DNA of 64,000 nt, from assembly GCA_035555315.1 (NCBI GenBank), contig DATMGU010000044.1, forward strand, positions 1 to 64,000. Direction: 5' to 3'. The notes beneath the pieces are model-generated. The model was not told where the DNA came from, did not search any database, and saw nothing but the letters and a program-made list of their open reading frames with translations. Origin of the DNA: DATMGU01 sp035555315. Lineage in GTDB: Bacteria > Pseudomonadota > Alphaproteobacteria > ATCC43930 > CGMCC-115725. This document shows, one piece after another, positions 7,540-17,071 of the stretch (positions within the stretch are counted from its first letter, which is position 1; every line of letters starts with the position of its first letter). A program made the translations under genes and the position numbers.

Positions 7540-8614
7540 CGAGGACGACCGTATGCTGTGGAAGCCAGCTGATCTTCACAGACGCACCCGCCTCGAACCG
7601 CTTTGCCTCGCGATTCTGCTGAAAAACTGAGAAATCGGCCGGAGAGGTCGAAAGCTGGTAGGTGACTGACGCTCCCATATAGACCGGCTGGATGACCGTC
7701 GCCGACAGGACGTTTAGCGACGTTCCCTGATCGGTCACGGCCTGTCCTTCCCCTTGGATTAACACCTTCTCGGGGCGCACAGTCAGCGTGATCGGCGATC
7801 CGGAAGACGGCAGCGCATAGCTCGTGAGAATGCGGGTGCCATCAGAGAGTTCGACCGCGCCGAGCACACCCTGCTTGCCGAGTGATTTGCCCTTTAGGAA
7901 GTTGGTCGAGCCAAAGAACTCGGCGGCGAAAGCATCTCGGGGATTCTCGTAGACATCGTCGGGCCGCCCGACCTGCACAACCTCACCCTTGCGGAAGATC
8001 GCGATCCTGTCGGACAAGGTGAGGGCTTCTTCTTGATCATGGGTCACGAGAATGGTGGTGATGCCAACCTCGCGCTGGATCTGCCTCAACTCGATCTGCA
8101 TCTGCTGCCGAAGGTTCTTGTCAAGGGCGCCGAGCGGCTCATCCAAAAGCAGGACCCGTGGACGCGAAACCAGCGCGCGCGCCAACGCCACGCGTTGCTG
8201 CTGGCCGCCGGACAGCTCGCGCGGTCGCCGCGAGCCGTATCCGCCGAGCTGTACGAGTTCGAGTATCTTGTTCACCCGCAAGTTGATTTCTGCGGATGCG
8301 ACCCTCCTAACGGCGAGCGGATAGGCGATGTTGTCGAATACCGCCATATGCGGAAACAGCGCATAATTCTGGAACACCATGCCAATATCGCGCTTATGGG
8401 TAGGAATATGGCTGATGTCGGTACCGTCTACCAGGATTTGGCCGCCCGTCGGATTCACGAAGCCGGCAATCGAACGCAGCAGCGTGGTCTTGCCACTACC
8501 GCTCGGCCCCAAAAGGCCGAAGAACTCGCCTTCGGCAAAAGTCAGCGAAACCTTGTCCAAGGCGTGGACGTCACCATAGGTTTTGGTGACTTGCCGGATA
8601 TCGACACTGCTCAT
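7532..8614 (-). CDS. ABC transporter ATP-binding protein (PotA-like)
   Basis: This 360-residue ATPase has Walker A GPSGSGKT (36-43), FQNYALFPHM at the Q-loop, signature LSGGQQQR (134-141), Walker B VLLLDEP (154-160) and H-loop THD (191-193). A C-terminal TOBE-like domain of about 120 residues marks the spermidine/putrescine and iron or phosphonate type. The ATG at 8614 overlaps the permease stop (ATGA); the frame is open further upstream but that part is permease DNA. It energises the importer formed by the next two permeases and the binding protein at 11466. Confidence 0.93.
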   Translation of the reverse strand: MSSVDIRQVTKTYGDVHALDKVSLTFAEGEFFGLLGPSGSGKTTLLRSIAGFVNPTGGQILVDGTDISHIPTHKRDIGMVFQNYALFPHMAVFDNIAYPLAVRRVASAEINLRVNKILELVQLGGYGSRRPRELSGGQQQRVALARALVSRPRVLLLDEPLGALDKNLRQQMQIELRQIQREVGITTILVTHDQEEALTLSDRIAIFRKGEVVQVGRPDDVYENPRDAFAAEFFGSTNFLKGKSLGKQGVLGAVELSDGTRILTSYALPSSGSPITLTVRPEKVLIQGEGQAVTDQGTSLNVLSATVIQPVYMGASVTYQLSTSPADFSVFQQNREAKRFEAGASVKISWLPQHTVVLDA

Positions 8615-9390
8615 TTTGAGCCCCCGAACTGATAGAACTTCGAAACGATGGCGAGGAGGAGCATCGACCCGACGATGATGATGGTGGAAATCGCGTTGAT
8701 CTCGGGCGTAAAGCCCTTGCGGATCGAGGCGTAAATTTCGACGGGCAAAGTCGTGACCCCGGGCGGCGCGAGAAAATAGGACGTCACGAACTGGTCGAAC
8801 GAGATGCCGAAGGCGAAGAGGCCGGCCGCCGCCACGCCAGGCGCGATCACCGGCAGGGTGACCCGGGAAAAGGTCTGCCACGGGTTCGCGCCAAGCGTCG
8901 CTGACGCGTCTTCGAGATCGGCCCCGAAGCTCTGAAGGCGCGCTCCGACAACGATGATGACATAGGGCAGCGACAGGGCGACGTGTGCCAGAAGCATTGC
9001 GTGCAGGCCACGGCCGATCCCCGAATAATAGAAGAAGATCAGCATCGAAGTGGCAAGGATGAGCCACGGGACGGCCATGGGCGGAAACAGGAGGATCTGC
9101 AGGATGGCATGCCCCCGCATCCGGTGGCGGGCCATGGCGAGCGCCGCCATCGTGCCGATCACGGTCGCGACCATCGTACTGGCCACGGCCAGAACGACAC
9201 TGTTGCTTCCGGCCCGCCAGAGAACATCGTTGCCGGCAAGCTGTTGATACCAGATCAGGCTGAAGCGGAATGGCAGTTCATAGTCGCTCGATTCATTGAA
9301 CCCCATCGCCATCATGACGAAGATCGGAACGTAGATGAAGGCCAACAGGCAGATCAGATAGCCATAGCTAAAGTTTCGAATCTTCAGCAT
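8611..9390 (-). CDS. ABC transporter permease (PotC-like)
   Basis: The 259-residue inner-membrane protein has about six hydrophobic segments, beginning YLICLLAFIYVPIFVMMAMG. The ATPase-coupling EAA-type loop reads DASATLGANPWQTFSRVTLP at about residues 165-184. It is the second permease of a polyamine-type importer. Its stop overlaps the ATPase start by 4 bases, which suggests translational coupling. Confidence 0.9.
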   Translation of the reverse strand: MLKIRNFSYGYLICLLAFIYVPIFVMMAMGFNESSDYELPFRFSLIWYQQLAGNDVLWRAGSNSVVLAVASTMVATVIGTMAALAMARHRMRGHAILQILLFPPMAVPWLILATSMLIFFYYSGIGRGLHAMLLAHVALSLPYVIIVVGARLQSFGADLEDASATLGANPWQTFSRVTLPVIAPGVAAAGLFAFGISFDQFVTSYFLAPPGVTTLPVEIYASIRKGFTPEINAISTIIIVGSMLLLAIVSKFYQFGGSK

Positions 9391-9490
9391 TGAGTTTCAC
9401 CTTGTATGCGCCGGTCGCGATCAGCACGAGTCGGACCTTCATGTCGGTCTATTGACGTTCCACCGGCGATCAAATGCCGGCAGGTGGCTG

Positions 9491-10348
9491 TTACGCGACC
9501 TTCAGCCTGTTCTTGAGCAGCGGGTAGGCAGCCGCGAAGATGATGGCCACGACCCCGAGCAAGATGAAGGAAAGGGCCGCGCCTAGAGGCCAGTTGAACA
9601 CTTCGGTAAACTGGTCCTCGATGACCGTGCCGAGCATGATGCCCTCGCGCCCGCCCAAGATGCGGGGCTCCATGAAGGAGCCGACGACCGGGATAAAAAT
9701 GAGCACCACGCCAACCAGCAGGCCAGGCAGGCTGAGGGGTAGAATTATCCGGCGAAATACCGTCAGACCGGAGCCGCCCAGCGATTGGCCTGCTTCGATG
9801 AGGCTGTCATCGATCGCTTGGAGGGATACGTAGCATGTCAGGATCATGTACGGCACGAAGGAGTGCACGAGCCCGATGACGACCGCCGGATAGCTATAGA
9901 GCACGCCGATCGACGGAGCACCCGGCAGAAGGAAGTGCAGTGCCTGATCCATCAACCCGTCGGTTCTGAGAACCATCGTCCAGGCAAAAATGCGGATCAG
10001 CGCGTTGCTCCAGAACGGCAGTACGACGAGCAGCAGGATGGCGTCGCGCCAGCGTCCCTTGACAGCCCGCGCCAGGACGAGCGCCGCAGGATATCCGATC
10101 AGGACGCAGAAGAACGTCACATGGACACCCAGCATTATCGAGCGCCAGGTCAGAAACCTGTAGAAATCACGCTGGAAGAAGGACGCGTACTGCTTCAGGC
10201 TGAATGTTGCCGCGGCATTCCCTATCGGCATGCGGGACATAAAGCTGAAGTAAAACATCATCATCAGCGGCAAAACCACCGTGATGCACAGCCAGACGAA
10301 GGCTGGCACGGTCAGTCCATAGCCGATCCACTCGCGCTTGAGCTTCAT
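9491..10348 (-). CDS. ABC transporter permease (PotB-like)
   Basis: This 285-residue membrane protein has a first transmembrane segment YGLTVPAFVWLCITVVLPLM. The EAA-type loop is EAGQSLGGSGLTVFRRIILP at about residues 187-206. It pairs with the PotC-like permease, separated by a 100-nt gap without a gene. Such two-permease importers move polyamines, iron chelates, phosphonates or similar small solutes. The substrate is not readable from the permease. Confidence 0.9.
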   Translation of the reverse strand: MKLKREWIGYGLTVPAFVWLCITVVLPLMMMFYFSFMSRMPIGNAAATFSLKQYASFFQRDFYRFLTWRSIMLGVHVTFFCVLIGYPAALVLARAVKGRWRDAILLLVVLPFWSNALIRIFAWTMVLRTDGLMDQALHFLLPGAPSIGVLYSYPAVVIGLVHSFVPYMILTCYVSLQAIDDSLIEAGQSLGGSGLTVFRRIILPLSLPGLLVGVVLIFIPVVGSFMEPRILGGREGIMLGTVIEDQFTEVFNWPLGAALSFILLGVVAIIFAAAYPLLKNRLKVA

Positions 10349-10385
10349 GGAGTGGTCCTCGATTTAGTGCCGGGCATCGGCTAGA

Positions 10386-11411
10386 TCAGATGCGGTTGGT
10401 CCAGGCCGCCATTTCGGCGGCCGCCTTGGACGCGGCCAGGCCGCCCAGGTCCTTCGCCAGCTTGAGTTGCAGCTGGCGGACGCCGGTAGACATCTGGTCG
10501 ATCCTTGAAATGTTGGGTGCCGTCAGGCCTTGCAGCGCACCACAGATGCCGCCCGCCATGCAGCCGATCGTATCGGAGTCGCGTCCGAAATTGGCGCTGA
10601 GCACGGTCGCCTGCCACGGATCGCCTTTCGCCAGCAGGACAATCGCCAGCGTCGCTGGGATCGTCTCCCTACTGTCGCAGATGACCGCCCGCCGGAAGCG
10701 TTTGTGGTAGTCGTTCCTAAAGGCGCGGAAGTCCTTGGAGCTTCGGGCAAGATCAAGCGCGTCGACGACAAGATTGCGCATCTCTTCTGCGCTCCAGCCC
10801 CGCAAACTGTACAACGCGGCCTTGATTACCGACGCCACCGTTGCGTCAGGCGAGAACGCGGCGGCTATCGCAGCTGATATTGCCGCCGCCCCGTCCTGAC
10901 AAAAGGCATTTTCGGTGACGTGAACGAGGCTGGCAATTTCGGTTGCTTGCGCCGCGGCAGCCACGGGATGCCCCGCATTGACGATCCCGACCGGCGCGAT
11001 GGCCATCGCCGACGTCGAACTCGGCATCGTGCCTATAGCCAGCAGTTGCGGCGGATAGTTGCGCGCGATCTTCTCGACGACATGCAGGATGGAAGGAAAG
11101 AATCTGTTCGTCTTCTCACCGAAGATGGTCGCCTGGTTCCTTTTCCACTCGGCAGCCCAGTCGTCGGCCGACGCGTATCCGCCCGTCTTCATCAACGCTT
11201 CGGCAAGCAAGTCTCGCATGATGACGTCGTCGGTGCCGTCCCCCTCGAACGTATCGACCCACCCGAAGCGGCGCTCGATCTCTTCCGGCTCGAGTAACTC
11301 CGTGCGCGATCCCATCGCATCGCCGATAACGCCGAATGCAAGGCAGGCGAACGCATGCTGTTCGAGCCGGGAAAGCGCATCAATGTCACTCAAAACATTC
11401 TCCTTAGGCAA
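10386..11411 (-). CDS. ADP-ribosylglycohydrolase-family protein
   Basis: The 341-residue product has the metal-site motifs of the DraG/ARH family: GDAMG (30-34), GDGTDD (57-62) and FGRDSDTIG near 275-283. Members are magnesium-dependent hydrolases that cleave N- or O-glycosidic bonds of ADP-ribose, and some act on small ribosylated metabolites. It sits between transporter permease and binding-protein genes, not beside a nitrogenase or toxin gene, so a catabolic glycohydrolase role on an imported ribosyl compound is more likely than signalling. The nucleoside hydrolase at 15359 supports that reading. Confidence 0.85.
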   Translation of the reverse strand: MPKENVLSDIDALSRLEQHAFACLAFGVIGDAMGSRTELLEPEEIERRFGWVDTFEGDGTDDVIMRDLLAEALMKTGGYASADDWAAEWKRNQATIFGEKTNRFFPSILHVVEKIARNYPPQLLAIGTMPSSTSAMAIAPVGIVNAGHPVAAAAQATEIASLVHVTENAFCQDGAAAISAAIAAAFSPDATVASVIKAALYSLRGWSAEEMRNLVVDALDLARSSKDFRAFRNDYHKRFRRAVICDSRETIPATLAIVLLAKGDPWQATVLSANFGRDSDTIGCMAGGICGALQGLTAPNISRIDQMSTGVRQLQLKLAKDLGGLAASKAAAEMAAWTNRI

Positions 11412-11465
11412 AACCGGAAAGAGCGCACGGCAAGACGATGCTTTTCTCGGGCTTGGATAGTTCTG

Positions 11466-12551
11466 TTACTTGGCGAAGTAGGCCTTCGTTTCCTGCCACA
11501 GATCCAGGTAGGACTGACGCTGGTCGTCCGTGAGCGGTCCCTTGAAATTGATCCGGCTCATGTTCTCGGGCGTGGTCAGCACCGTCCGGGTGGCGGAGGT
11601 TGCGGGGAGCTCCTCGACCGCAGTGCTGTTGGCCGACACCGGCGCACCGCCGGTCTTGACCCAGCCTTGATAGAACTGCTTGCTGATCATGAAGTCGATG
11701 AAGGCATCGGCAAGCTGCGTCTTCCCAGAGCCGGCCGGAACGATCAGCGAGTCACGGAATGCGATGGCGCCCTCCTTCGGGACGAAGTAGTTGACCGGCA
11801 TCTTCTGCTCGATCGCCCGGTTGGCGCTGCTAGTCCAGAATATTGACAGGTCGCATTCCTTCGCAGCGACAAGCTTGCGCCACTCATCTTCGGACTTCCA
11901 GAAGGCCTTGATCTGCGGCTTCAAGGCACGGAGCTTCTGGCCCACTGCGTCGAGATCCTGCGGCTGGTCGGGATTCTGGCCGAGGGCGAGCGCGGCAAAG
12001 CGCACCGAATCCTCTGGATCGTCGCGCCAGCAGACACGGCCGGCATGCTTGGGATCCCAAAGTACTTCCAGCGAGGTCGGGGCCTCACTGAATACGTTCG
12101 TGTCGTAAGTCACCGATGTAACACCCCAGATCCACGGCACGCCGTACACCTGGCCATCGACCACCAGCTGTGGAGCCTCCCGCATCTTGGGGAAAAGCTG
12201 CGAGTAGTTTTTCAGGGCTGCGGTATCGATCGGCGCGAGCAACCCCTGCGCGGCTGCTTGATTGACGAAGGCGGCGTTGAGCACCACGACATCGTAGTAG
12301 CCCGGATTCGTGCGGAGCTTCGTGAACACTTCCGGATACGATGAAATGTAGTCATGAACGACCTTCGCGCCGGTCTGCTTTTCGAACTCAGCCACGGCGG
12401 TGGCGTTATCAGTGCCCCAGCCTTTCCAGTTCATGACATGAAGCTCCTCAGCCGCCGCCACCCGAGGCAGCCCGACCACCGAGATCAGAACCGAAATGCC
12501 GGCAGCTAGTCCTGCCAGACACATGCGGAACTTACCGAATTTCCCAGTCAT
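11466..12551 (-). CDS. ABC transporter substrate-binding protein (PotD-like, extracellular)
   Basis: The mature part starts after a signal peptide (CLAGLAAGISVLISVVGLPR, cut near AAAEE). HVMNWKGWGTDNATAVAEFE, VPWIWGVTSVTYD and the ending YLDLWQETKAYFAK fit the spermidine/putrescine-type solute-binding family. I place the start at ATG 12551, with AGGGGA upstream, giving 361 residues; an upstream TTG at 12581 would add ten. It is the first gene of the minus-strand transporter operon, 46 nt downstream of a LacI-type operator. Confidence 0.9.
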   Translation of the reverse strand: MTGKFGKFRMCLAGLAAGISVLISVVGLPRVAAAEELHVMNWKGWGTDNATAVAEFEKQTGAKVVHDYISSYPEVFTKLRTNPGYYDVVVLNAAFVNQAAAQGLLAPIDTAALKNYSQLFPKMREAPQLVVDGQVYGVPWIWGVTSVTYDTNVFSEAPTSLEVLWDPKHAGRVCWRDDPEDSVRFAALALGQNPDQPQDLDAVGQKLRALKPQIKAFWKSEDEWRKLVAAKECDLSIFWTSSANRAIEQKMPVNYFVPKEGAIAFRDSLIVPAGSGKTQLADAFIDFMISKQFYQGWVKTGGAPVSANSTAVEELPATSATRTVLTTPENMSRINFKGPLTDDQRQSYLDLWQETKAYFAK

Positions 12552-12596
12552 AGTTTTCCCCTGTAGCTGCGCCCCACTCAACTACGGTTGAATTAG

Positions 12597-12608
12597 GTAA
12601 GCGTTTAC
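12597..12608. promoter_or_regulatory. LacI-type operator, site A
   Basis: GTAAGCGTTTAC is an inverted repeat of the kind bound by LacI-family regulators (central CG). It lies 46 bases before the ATG of the PotD-like gene, where a repressor would block transcription. It matches sites at 12751, 18156 and 18284. Confidence 0.65.
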
Positions 12609-12750
12609 ATACGCGGCCGATTAGAGCGACGTCAAGCGCAGAATCGAATCGAAGTCCCAGGCCCATCTTCAGTGAATTTTTGGTATATTCTGGCTATTTT
12701 CATGCGATCCTCAGGCTCTCCAGTGAGAGGGCGGGAAGAAAAATATAAAT

Positions 12751-12762
12751 GTAAGCGCTTTC
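12751..12762. promoter_or_regulatory. LacI-type operator, site B
   Basis: GTAAGCGCTTTC shares 11 of 12 positions with the perfect site C. It lies between the minus-strand transporter operon and the plus-strand run that begins with the broken dehydrogenase and the LacI gene, so it probably controls the plus-strand transcript, including autoregulation. Confidence 0.6.
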
Positions 12763-12875
12763 TTTTATCGCTTGACGCCTGCCTCGATCTGACCGATTTT
12801 CGGATATGGTGATACAGCCGCCAAATCCGGAAAAAAGGGCCCCCAAAGACGCGGCCGCGGCGATGGAAATTCAGA

Positions 12876-13113
12876 ATGAAACTCCTAATCACGGGGGCAG
12901 CCGGCGGTATCGGACGAGTACTTCGCGACGGATTGGCGCGAGGGCATCGAATGCGTCGTTCATCTGGCTGGCGCACCGGTGGAGCCGAAGGAGGGCGCCT
13001 GGGAGCAGCTGCTACCCGCCAATATCGTCAGCTGCCACAATATGTTCGAGGCAAGCAGACGAGCGGGCGTTCGCCGCTTCATCTTCGCCGCTTCCAACCA
13101 TGTCGCCGGCTAG
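12876..13113 (+). pseudogene. Truncated NAD-dependent epimerase/uronate-dehydrogenase-like gene
   Basis: The gene starts MKLLITGAAGGIGR, a Rossmann NAD-binding motif. It then loses frame and resumes as DEYFATDWREGIECVVHLAG and RRAGVRRFIFAASNHVAG before a stop at 13111-13113. Compared with the intact relative at 17260-18141, about 40 residues between these pieces and the whole C-terminal half are missing. It is the first gene after operator B, so it was probably once the lead enzyme of this operon, with the copy at 17260 now carrying the function. Confidence 0.7.
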
Positions 13114-13244
13114 GCGTGATCCAACGCCACCAATCCAGGCCTCCGGGCAATGACGGGCATTCGGCGTTCTGCTATGCCTGCATAGCGCTGGGGCCCAGGA
13201 CATGAAAAAAATCGGCAGCAGTGGCAGCGGGCATTGGAAGAAAC

Positions 13245-14345
13245 ATGACCGACGAGAATAAGGAACCTGGCAGAAAAAGGCTGCGGCGGCGGAATTCGGA
13301 CCGCTTGCGCGTTGAGGATGTGGCGGCTGCGGCAGGCGTCTCGGGCGCGACCGTATCACGCGTGATTAACCGGACCGGGTCGGTCAGTGACGGTATACGC
13401 CAGCGTATTGAGGAGACAATCGAGGCGTTGGGCTATGTGCCGAACGGCGCGGCTAGAGCTCTTGCTTCGAATAAGACGCACGCCATCGGCATTGTCATCC
13501 CAACATTAGAGAACTCGAATTTCGCCATCACCGCCGAGGCGGCGCAGCGCCGGCTCCGCAGCGCGAGTTTTCAAACGCTGATCGCCAGCTCAGACTACGA
13601 TCCCCAGCAGGAGTGGGAACAGATTCAGTCGCTCGTCGCACACGGCGTGGACGGCATTATCCTTGTTGGTGCCCAGCGTCAGAACAGCGTGGCCGATTTC
13701 CTCAAGGCGCGCCACGTGCCCTTCGTGGTCACCTGGTCGCTGGCCGACAAAGAAACCCCAAGTGTCGGGTTCGACAATGCCGAAGCGGCACGCAAGCTGG
13801 CCAAGCATTTGCTCGACCTCGGACATAGGCAGATTGGTGTGATAGCTGGCCTTACTCGGAACAACGACCGAGCCGCCGCGCGTCTCGAAGGTATCCGTCG
13901 AGCTTTCAGTGATCGCAATCTCGCCGTTCCGCGTGAATTGCTGATCGAAAAGCCCTACAGGATCGCCGAAGGTCAGTTTGCACTCCGTGCCCTAATGGCG
14001 ATGTCTCCGCCACCCACCGCAGTCATCTGCGGCAACGACCAGCTTGCCTTTGGGGCGCTGATTGAATGCGGCAGACAGAACATCCCTGTCCCTGAACAAC
14101 TCTCGATCGCAGGTTTCGACGATCTGGAGTTCGCCAGCCAGATTGTGCCGGCCTTGACGACGGTGCACGTTCCCGCGGAGGAAATAGGTCGGCGTGCGGC
14201 GGAATATCTGCTCGCCCGCATCGCCGGAGAAGCCTGGCAGCACACCACTGAAGTCATGGTTAGCCTCGTTGTTCGTGACAGCACCGCTCCCCCTCCGTCC
14301 AATCCTGGGCACCTCAACGATTCCCGCTTAGAAAACGCTTTGTGA
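13245..14345 (+). CDS. LacI-family transcriptional regulator
   Basis: This 366-residue regulator has an N-terminal helix-turn-helix RVEDVAAAAGVSGATVSRVI at about residues 21-40 and the hinge helix AARALASNKT, followed by a periplasmic-binding-protein-like sensor domain (HAIGIVIPTLENSNFA .. ICGNDQLAFGALIECG .. SIAGFDDLEFASQIVPALTT). I choose the ATG at 13245 because GGAAGA precedes it; GTG 13221 would add eight residues. The four GTAAGCG operators around it are its probable targets. The inducer is likely a sugar or nucleoside product of the neighbouring enzymes. Confidence 0.92.
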   Translation: MTDENKEPGRKRLRRRNSDRLRVEDVAAAAGVSGATVSRVINRTGSVSDGIRQRIEETIEALGYVPNGAARALASNKTHAIGIVIPTLENSNFAITAEAAQRRLRSASFQTLIASSDYDPQQEWEQIQSLVAHGVDGIILVGAQRQNSVADFLKARHVPFVVTWSLADKETPSVGFDNAEAARKLAKHLLDLGHRQIGVIAGLTRNNDRAAARLEGIRRAFSDRNLAVPRELLIEKPYRIAEGQFALRALMAMSPPPTAVICGNDQLAFGALIECGRQNIPVPEQLSIAGFDDLEFASQIVPALTTVHVPAEEIGRRAAEYLLARIAGEAWQHTTEVMVSLVVRDSTAPPPSNPGHLNDSRLENAL

Positions 14346-14396
14346 TCGCGACGGACGTCACAGCCTCCCAACTGTTGCCCGCTTCTGGGAAGATCG

Positions 14397-15311
14397 ATGT
14401 TTGCACCTCCGCCCTTGATTGAATCGCAGGTCTTTGCCCGCATCCCGGACCGTTATCGCACGCCACGAAAACGCTCCGTTTGGGTCGACGCGCAGCGGGG
14501 CGGCCAAGCCACTGATTGCTTTCTCGAAGGACCATCCTTCGACCGCATGGGCAATCTCTACGTAGTCGATGTCCCGTGGGGCCGTATCTTTCGTATCTCC
14601 CCTGCTGGCGAGGTGGAGCTCGCCTTCGAATATGACGGGGAGCCCAACGGACTGAAGATTCACCGGGATGGCGAAATATACGTAGCGGATTTCAAGCACG
14701 GCATCCTGAAGCTCGACTTAGTGCGGAGTAAAATGACGCCCGTTGCAGACCGGTTCGGCGTCGAAAATTTCAAGGGCGTTAACGACCTGGTTTTCACCCG
14801 CAACGGCGATCTCTATTTCACCGACCAGGGTCACAGCGGTCTACACGACCCATCGGGGCGGGTTTTCCGGCTAAGCCGTGATGGCCATCTCGACATCGTG
14901 CTCGCAAATATTCCAAGTCCCAACGGCCTCGCCTTCAGTCCCGACGAGAGTACCCTCTACGTCAATGTTACGCGCGACAATGCCGTCTGGCGCGTACCGC
15001 TGCTGGCACGTCGCACCCCCTACAAGGTCGGCGCCTTCATTCGCCTTTCCGGCGGCACCGGTCCCGATGGTCTGGCCATCGATGAGCAGGGCGGCCTTGC
15101 GGTTGCCCATATCGGCCTTGGATGCGTCTGGCTTTTCGACCAATTCGGCGAACCCATCGCGCGCGTTCGCTCCTGCGCTGGCCGGGCGATCACCAACGTT
15201 GCGTTTGGCGGACCTGGGCGCAAGAAGCTTTATATGACCGAGGGCGATACGGGTCAGGTCTTGGTCGCGGACGTGCCGATCCCCGGCCTACCAATGTTCT
15301 CGCACACTTAA
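14397..15311 (+). CDS. SMP-30/gluconolactonase-family lactonase
   Basis: The 304-residue product is a six-bladed beta-propeller of the SMP-30/gluconolactonase/LRE-like family. Family marks include FLEGPSFDRMGNLYVVDVPW near residue 42, the metal-site region GVNDLVFTRNGDLYFTDQ, and IPSPNGLAFSPDESTLYVN. Members use a divalent metal to open sugar lactones. It follows the LacI gene by about 50 bases and precedes a nucleoside hydrolase, so it probably hydrolyses an aldonolactone made by the dehydrogenase at 17260. Confidence 0.9.
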   Translation: MFAPPPLIESQVFARIPDRYRTPRKRSVWVDAQRGGQATDCFLEGPSFDRMGNLYVVDVPWGRIFRISPAGEVELAFEYDGEPNGLKIHRDGEIYVADFKHGILKLDLVRSKMTPVADRFGVENFKGVNDLVFTRNGDLYFTDQGHSGLHDPSGRVFRLSRDGHLDIVLANIPSPNGLAFSPDESTLYVNVTRDNAVWRVPLLARRTPYKVGAFIRLSGGTGPDGLAIDEQGGLAVAHIGLGCVWLFDQFGEPIARVRSCAGRAITNVAFGGPGRKKLYMTEGDTGQVLVADVPIPGLPMFSHT

Positions 15312-15358
15312 TCCATATCCCAACAGAGCGGCCGAAGCCGCTTTATGGAGATCCAATT

Positions 15359-16246
15359 TTGACCGCACGCCCTCTGGTTATCGACACCGATCCCGGCAAG
15401 GACGACGCGGTGGCCATCCTCTCTGCGTTCGGGGCACCAGCCGATCTCGACGTCATCCTGATAACCACCGTGGGCGGAAACGTGCCCCTCACCCAGACGA
15501 CCGCGAACGCCTTGAAGCTTTGTGAACTGGCCGGCAGGCAGGACATCCCGGTTCACGCGGGTTGCCCGGCGGCGCTTCTGCAGCCGAGCAACGTGGTCTA
15601 TAACATTCATGGGGACGATGGGTTAGGCGGTGTTCCTTTGCCCGCTCCGACCATGGTGATCGCTGACGGGCATGCAGTGTCCGCGCTTATCGATGCAATC
15701 CGCAAATCCCCTGACCCAGTGACCATCGCCGCACTCGCCCCGCTTACCAACATCGCCATCGCCTTGACCATGTCCCCGGCCATCATCGGCAATATTCGGG
15801 AAATCGTCGTGATGGGCGGTTCCTTCAGCGGCGGCAACATTACTCCCTACGCCAGCTACAACATGCACAGCGATCCGCATGCCGCGCAGATTGTCTTTGC
15901 GTCAGGCGCCCCGGTGACCATGGTCGGACTCGAGATCACACGGCAAGCCATGCCAACGCCCGAATGGCTCGCGTTACTTCACGATACAGGGCAGCCCGGT
16001 GCCCGCTTTGTTGCCGACCTCTGGGACAATCCAACGCTTTGCTTCAACGATGCCTGCGTCACGGGTTACGTCTTGGCGCCAGAACTCTACCGATGCGAAC
16101 CGATGCATGTTGACATTGAACTCAACGACTCAGTCCAGGTCGGCCGCACCCGCCGCGGCAACGGCAAACCCAACATCAATGTCGCAGTCGGCTTTGATCG
16201 GAACGGTTTCTTCGACCTTATGTCCCGTACACTTGGGAGTATCTGA
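15359..16246 (+). CDS. Nucleoside hydrolase (inosine/uridine-preferring family)
   Basis: The N-terminus has the calcium-site signature VIDTDPGKDDAVAIL, followed by NVPLTQTTANALKL, VYNIHGDDGLGG and the SYNMHSDPHAAQIVFASGAP segment (residues 166-184, where NxxxDPxA binds ribose and metal). The enzyme splits nucleosides into base and ribose. I set the start at TTG 15359, which has GGAG nine bases upstream and gives 295 residues; the longer open frame back to 15122 overlaps the lactonase gene. It forms one transcript with LacI and SMP-30. Confidence 0.9.
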   Translation: MTARPLVIDTDPGKDDAVAILSAFGAPADLDVILITTVGGNVPLTQTTANALKLCELAGRQDIPVHAGCPAALLQPSNVVYNIHGDDGLGGVPLPAPTMVIADGHAVSALIDAIRKSPDPVTIAALAPLTNIAIALTMSPAIIGNIREIVVMGGSFSGGNITPYASYNMHSDPHAAQIVFASGAPVTMVGLEITRQAMPTPEWLALLHDTGQPGARFVADLWDNPTLCFNDACVTGYVLAPELYRCEPMHVDIELNDSVQVGRTRRGNGKPNINVAVGFDRNGFFDLMSRTLGSI

Positions 16247-16378
16247 CAGGCCCGCCCGTCAGATACTGGCCGTTGTCAGTAGATTCATGTCTGCGAAGAA
16301 GCGGACTGGGTGGGGGCCACAGCGAGGGAAGTTGGATGTGGAATTGCGATACGTGGGTGGCCCCAGATTGGCTTCCTT

Positions 16379-17071
16379 TTACCGCAAAACGAGGCCAGAC
16401 GCTTCGTAGGCAAGCGCAGCATTCTTCGAGGTCAGGGCTTCCATGAGTTGCTTTGTGCCGGCGGCACGTCTTGAGGTCGAAACGATCGCTGCTGAGAAGC
16501 CAGTCGCCGATTGGACTTCCCGCGGGAAGGCGCCGACAACTTCGACCCCATCGACCATCAGCAATTCGCTAATCTGCTGCACCGCAAGGTCAGCTTCACC
16601 TGAGATGAGCAGTTCCGCGGCGAGCCCCTTGGGGATTACCGTGGCGCGTGCGCGAATTGCCTCCCCACCGACCAGCCGTTCAAGCAATTTCTCGAAATAA
16701 ATTCCGCTGGCGCCAGCTTTAGAATAGGCAATGGAACGGGCGTGGTGGAGCGCCAGCCTGAAATCTTCCACGGTGGTTATATTGGGACTGCTCATGCCCC
16801 GACGCACCGCGAGCCCCAGAACCGCATAGGCCAGAGGAGAGACGGACCCTGCGTCGCAAATCCCTTGGTCGACCAGCTGGCTGATGGCTTCATCCGTCAG
16901 AATAACGATATCGGCAGTCTCCCCGTCTGCTATGGCTTTCATGATAACAGTGGTCGGATCCCAACGAACCGCCACGGAAATTCCCATGCGGGCTTCGAAG
17001 TCAGGTAGCACCCGGTCTTCGAGAGCCTTCTGCACCGCGAAGCCGCTCATGACATTCAGTCCATCGGTCAT
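16379..17071 (-). CDS. ModA-like substrate-binding-domain protein without signal peptide
   Basis: The product has 230 residues: LNVMSGFAVQKALEDRVLPD, then ADIVILTDEAISQLVDQG and SKAGASGIYFEKLLERL. This order of segments fits the molybdate-type (ModA) solute-binding fold. There is no signal peptide, so it would stay in the cytoplasm unless a start is missed. Related proteins occur as solo proteins beside catabolic genes, where they are poorly understood. It ends the minus-strand set that starts at operator C. Confidence 0.6.
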   Translation of the reverse strand: MTDGLNVMSGFAVQKALEDRVLPDFEARMGISVAVRWDPTTVIMKAIADGETADIVILTDEAISQLVDQGICDAGSVSPLAYAVLGLAVRRGMSSPNITTVEDFRLALHHARSIAYSKAGASGIYFEKLLERLVGGEAIRARATVIPKGLAAELLISGEADLAVQQISELLMVDGVEVVGAFPREVQSATGFSAAIVSTSRRAAGTKQLMEALTSKNAALAYEASGLVLR

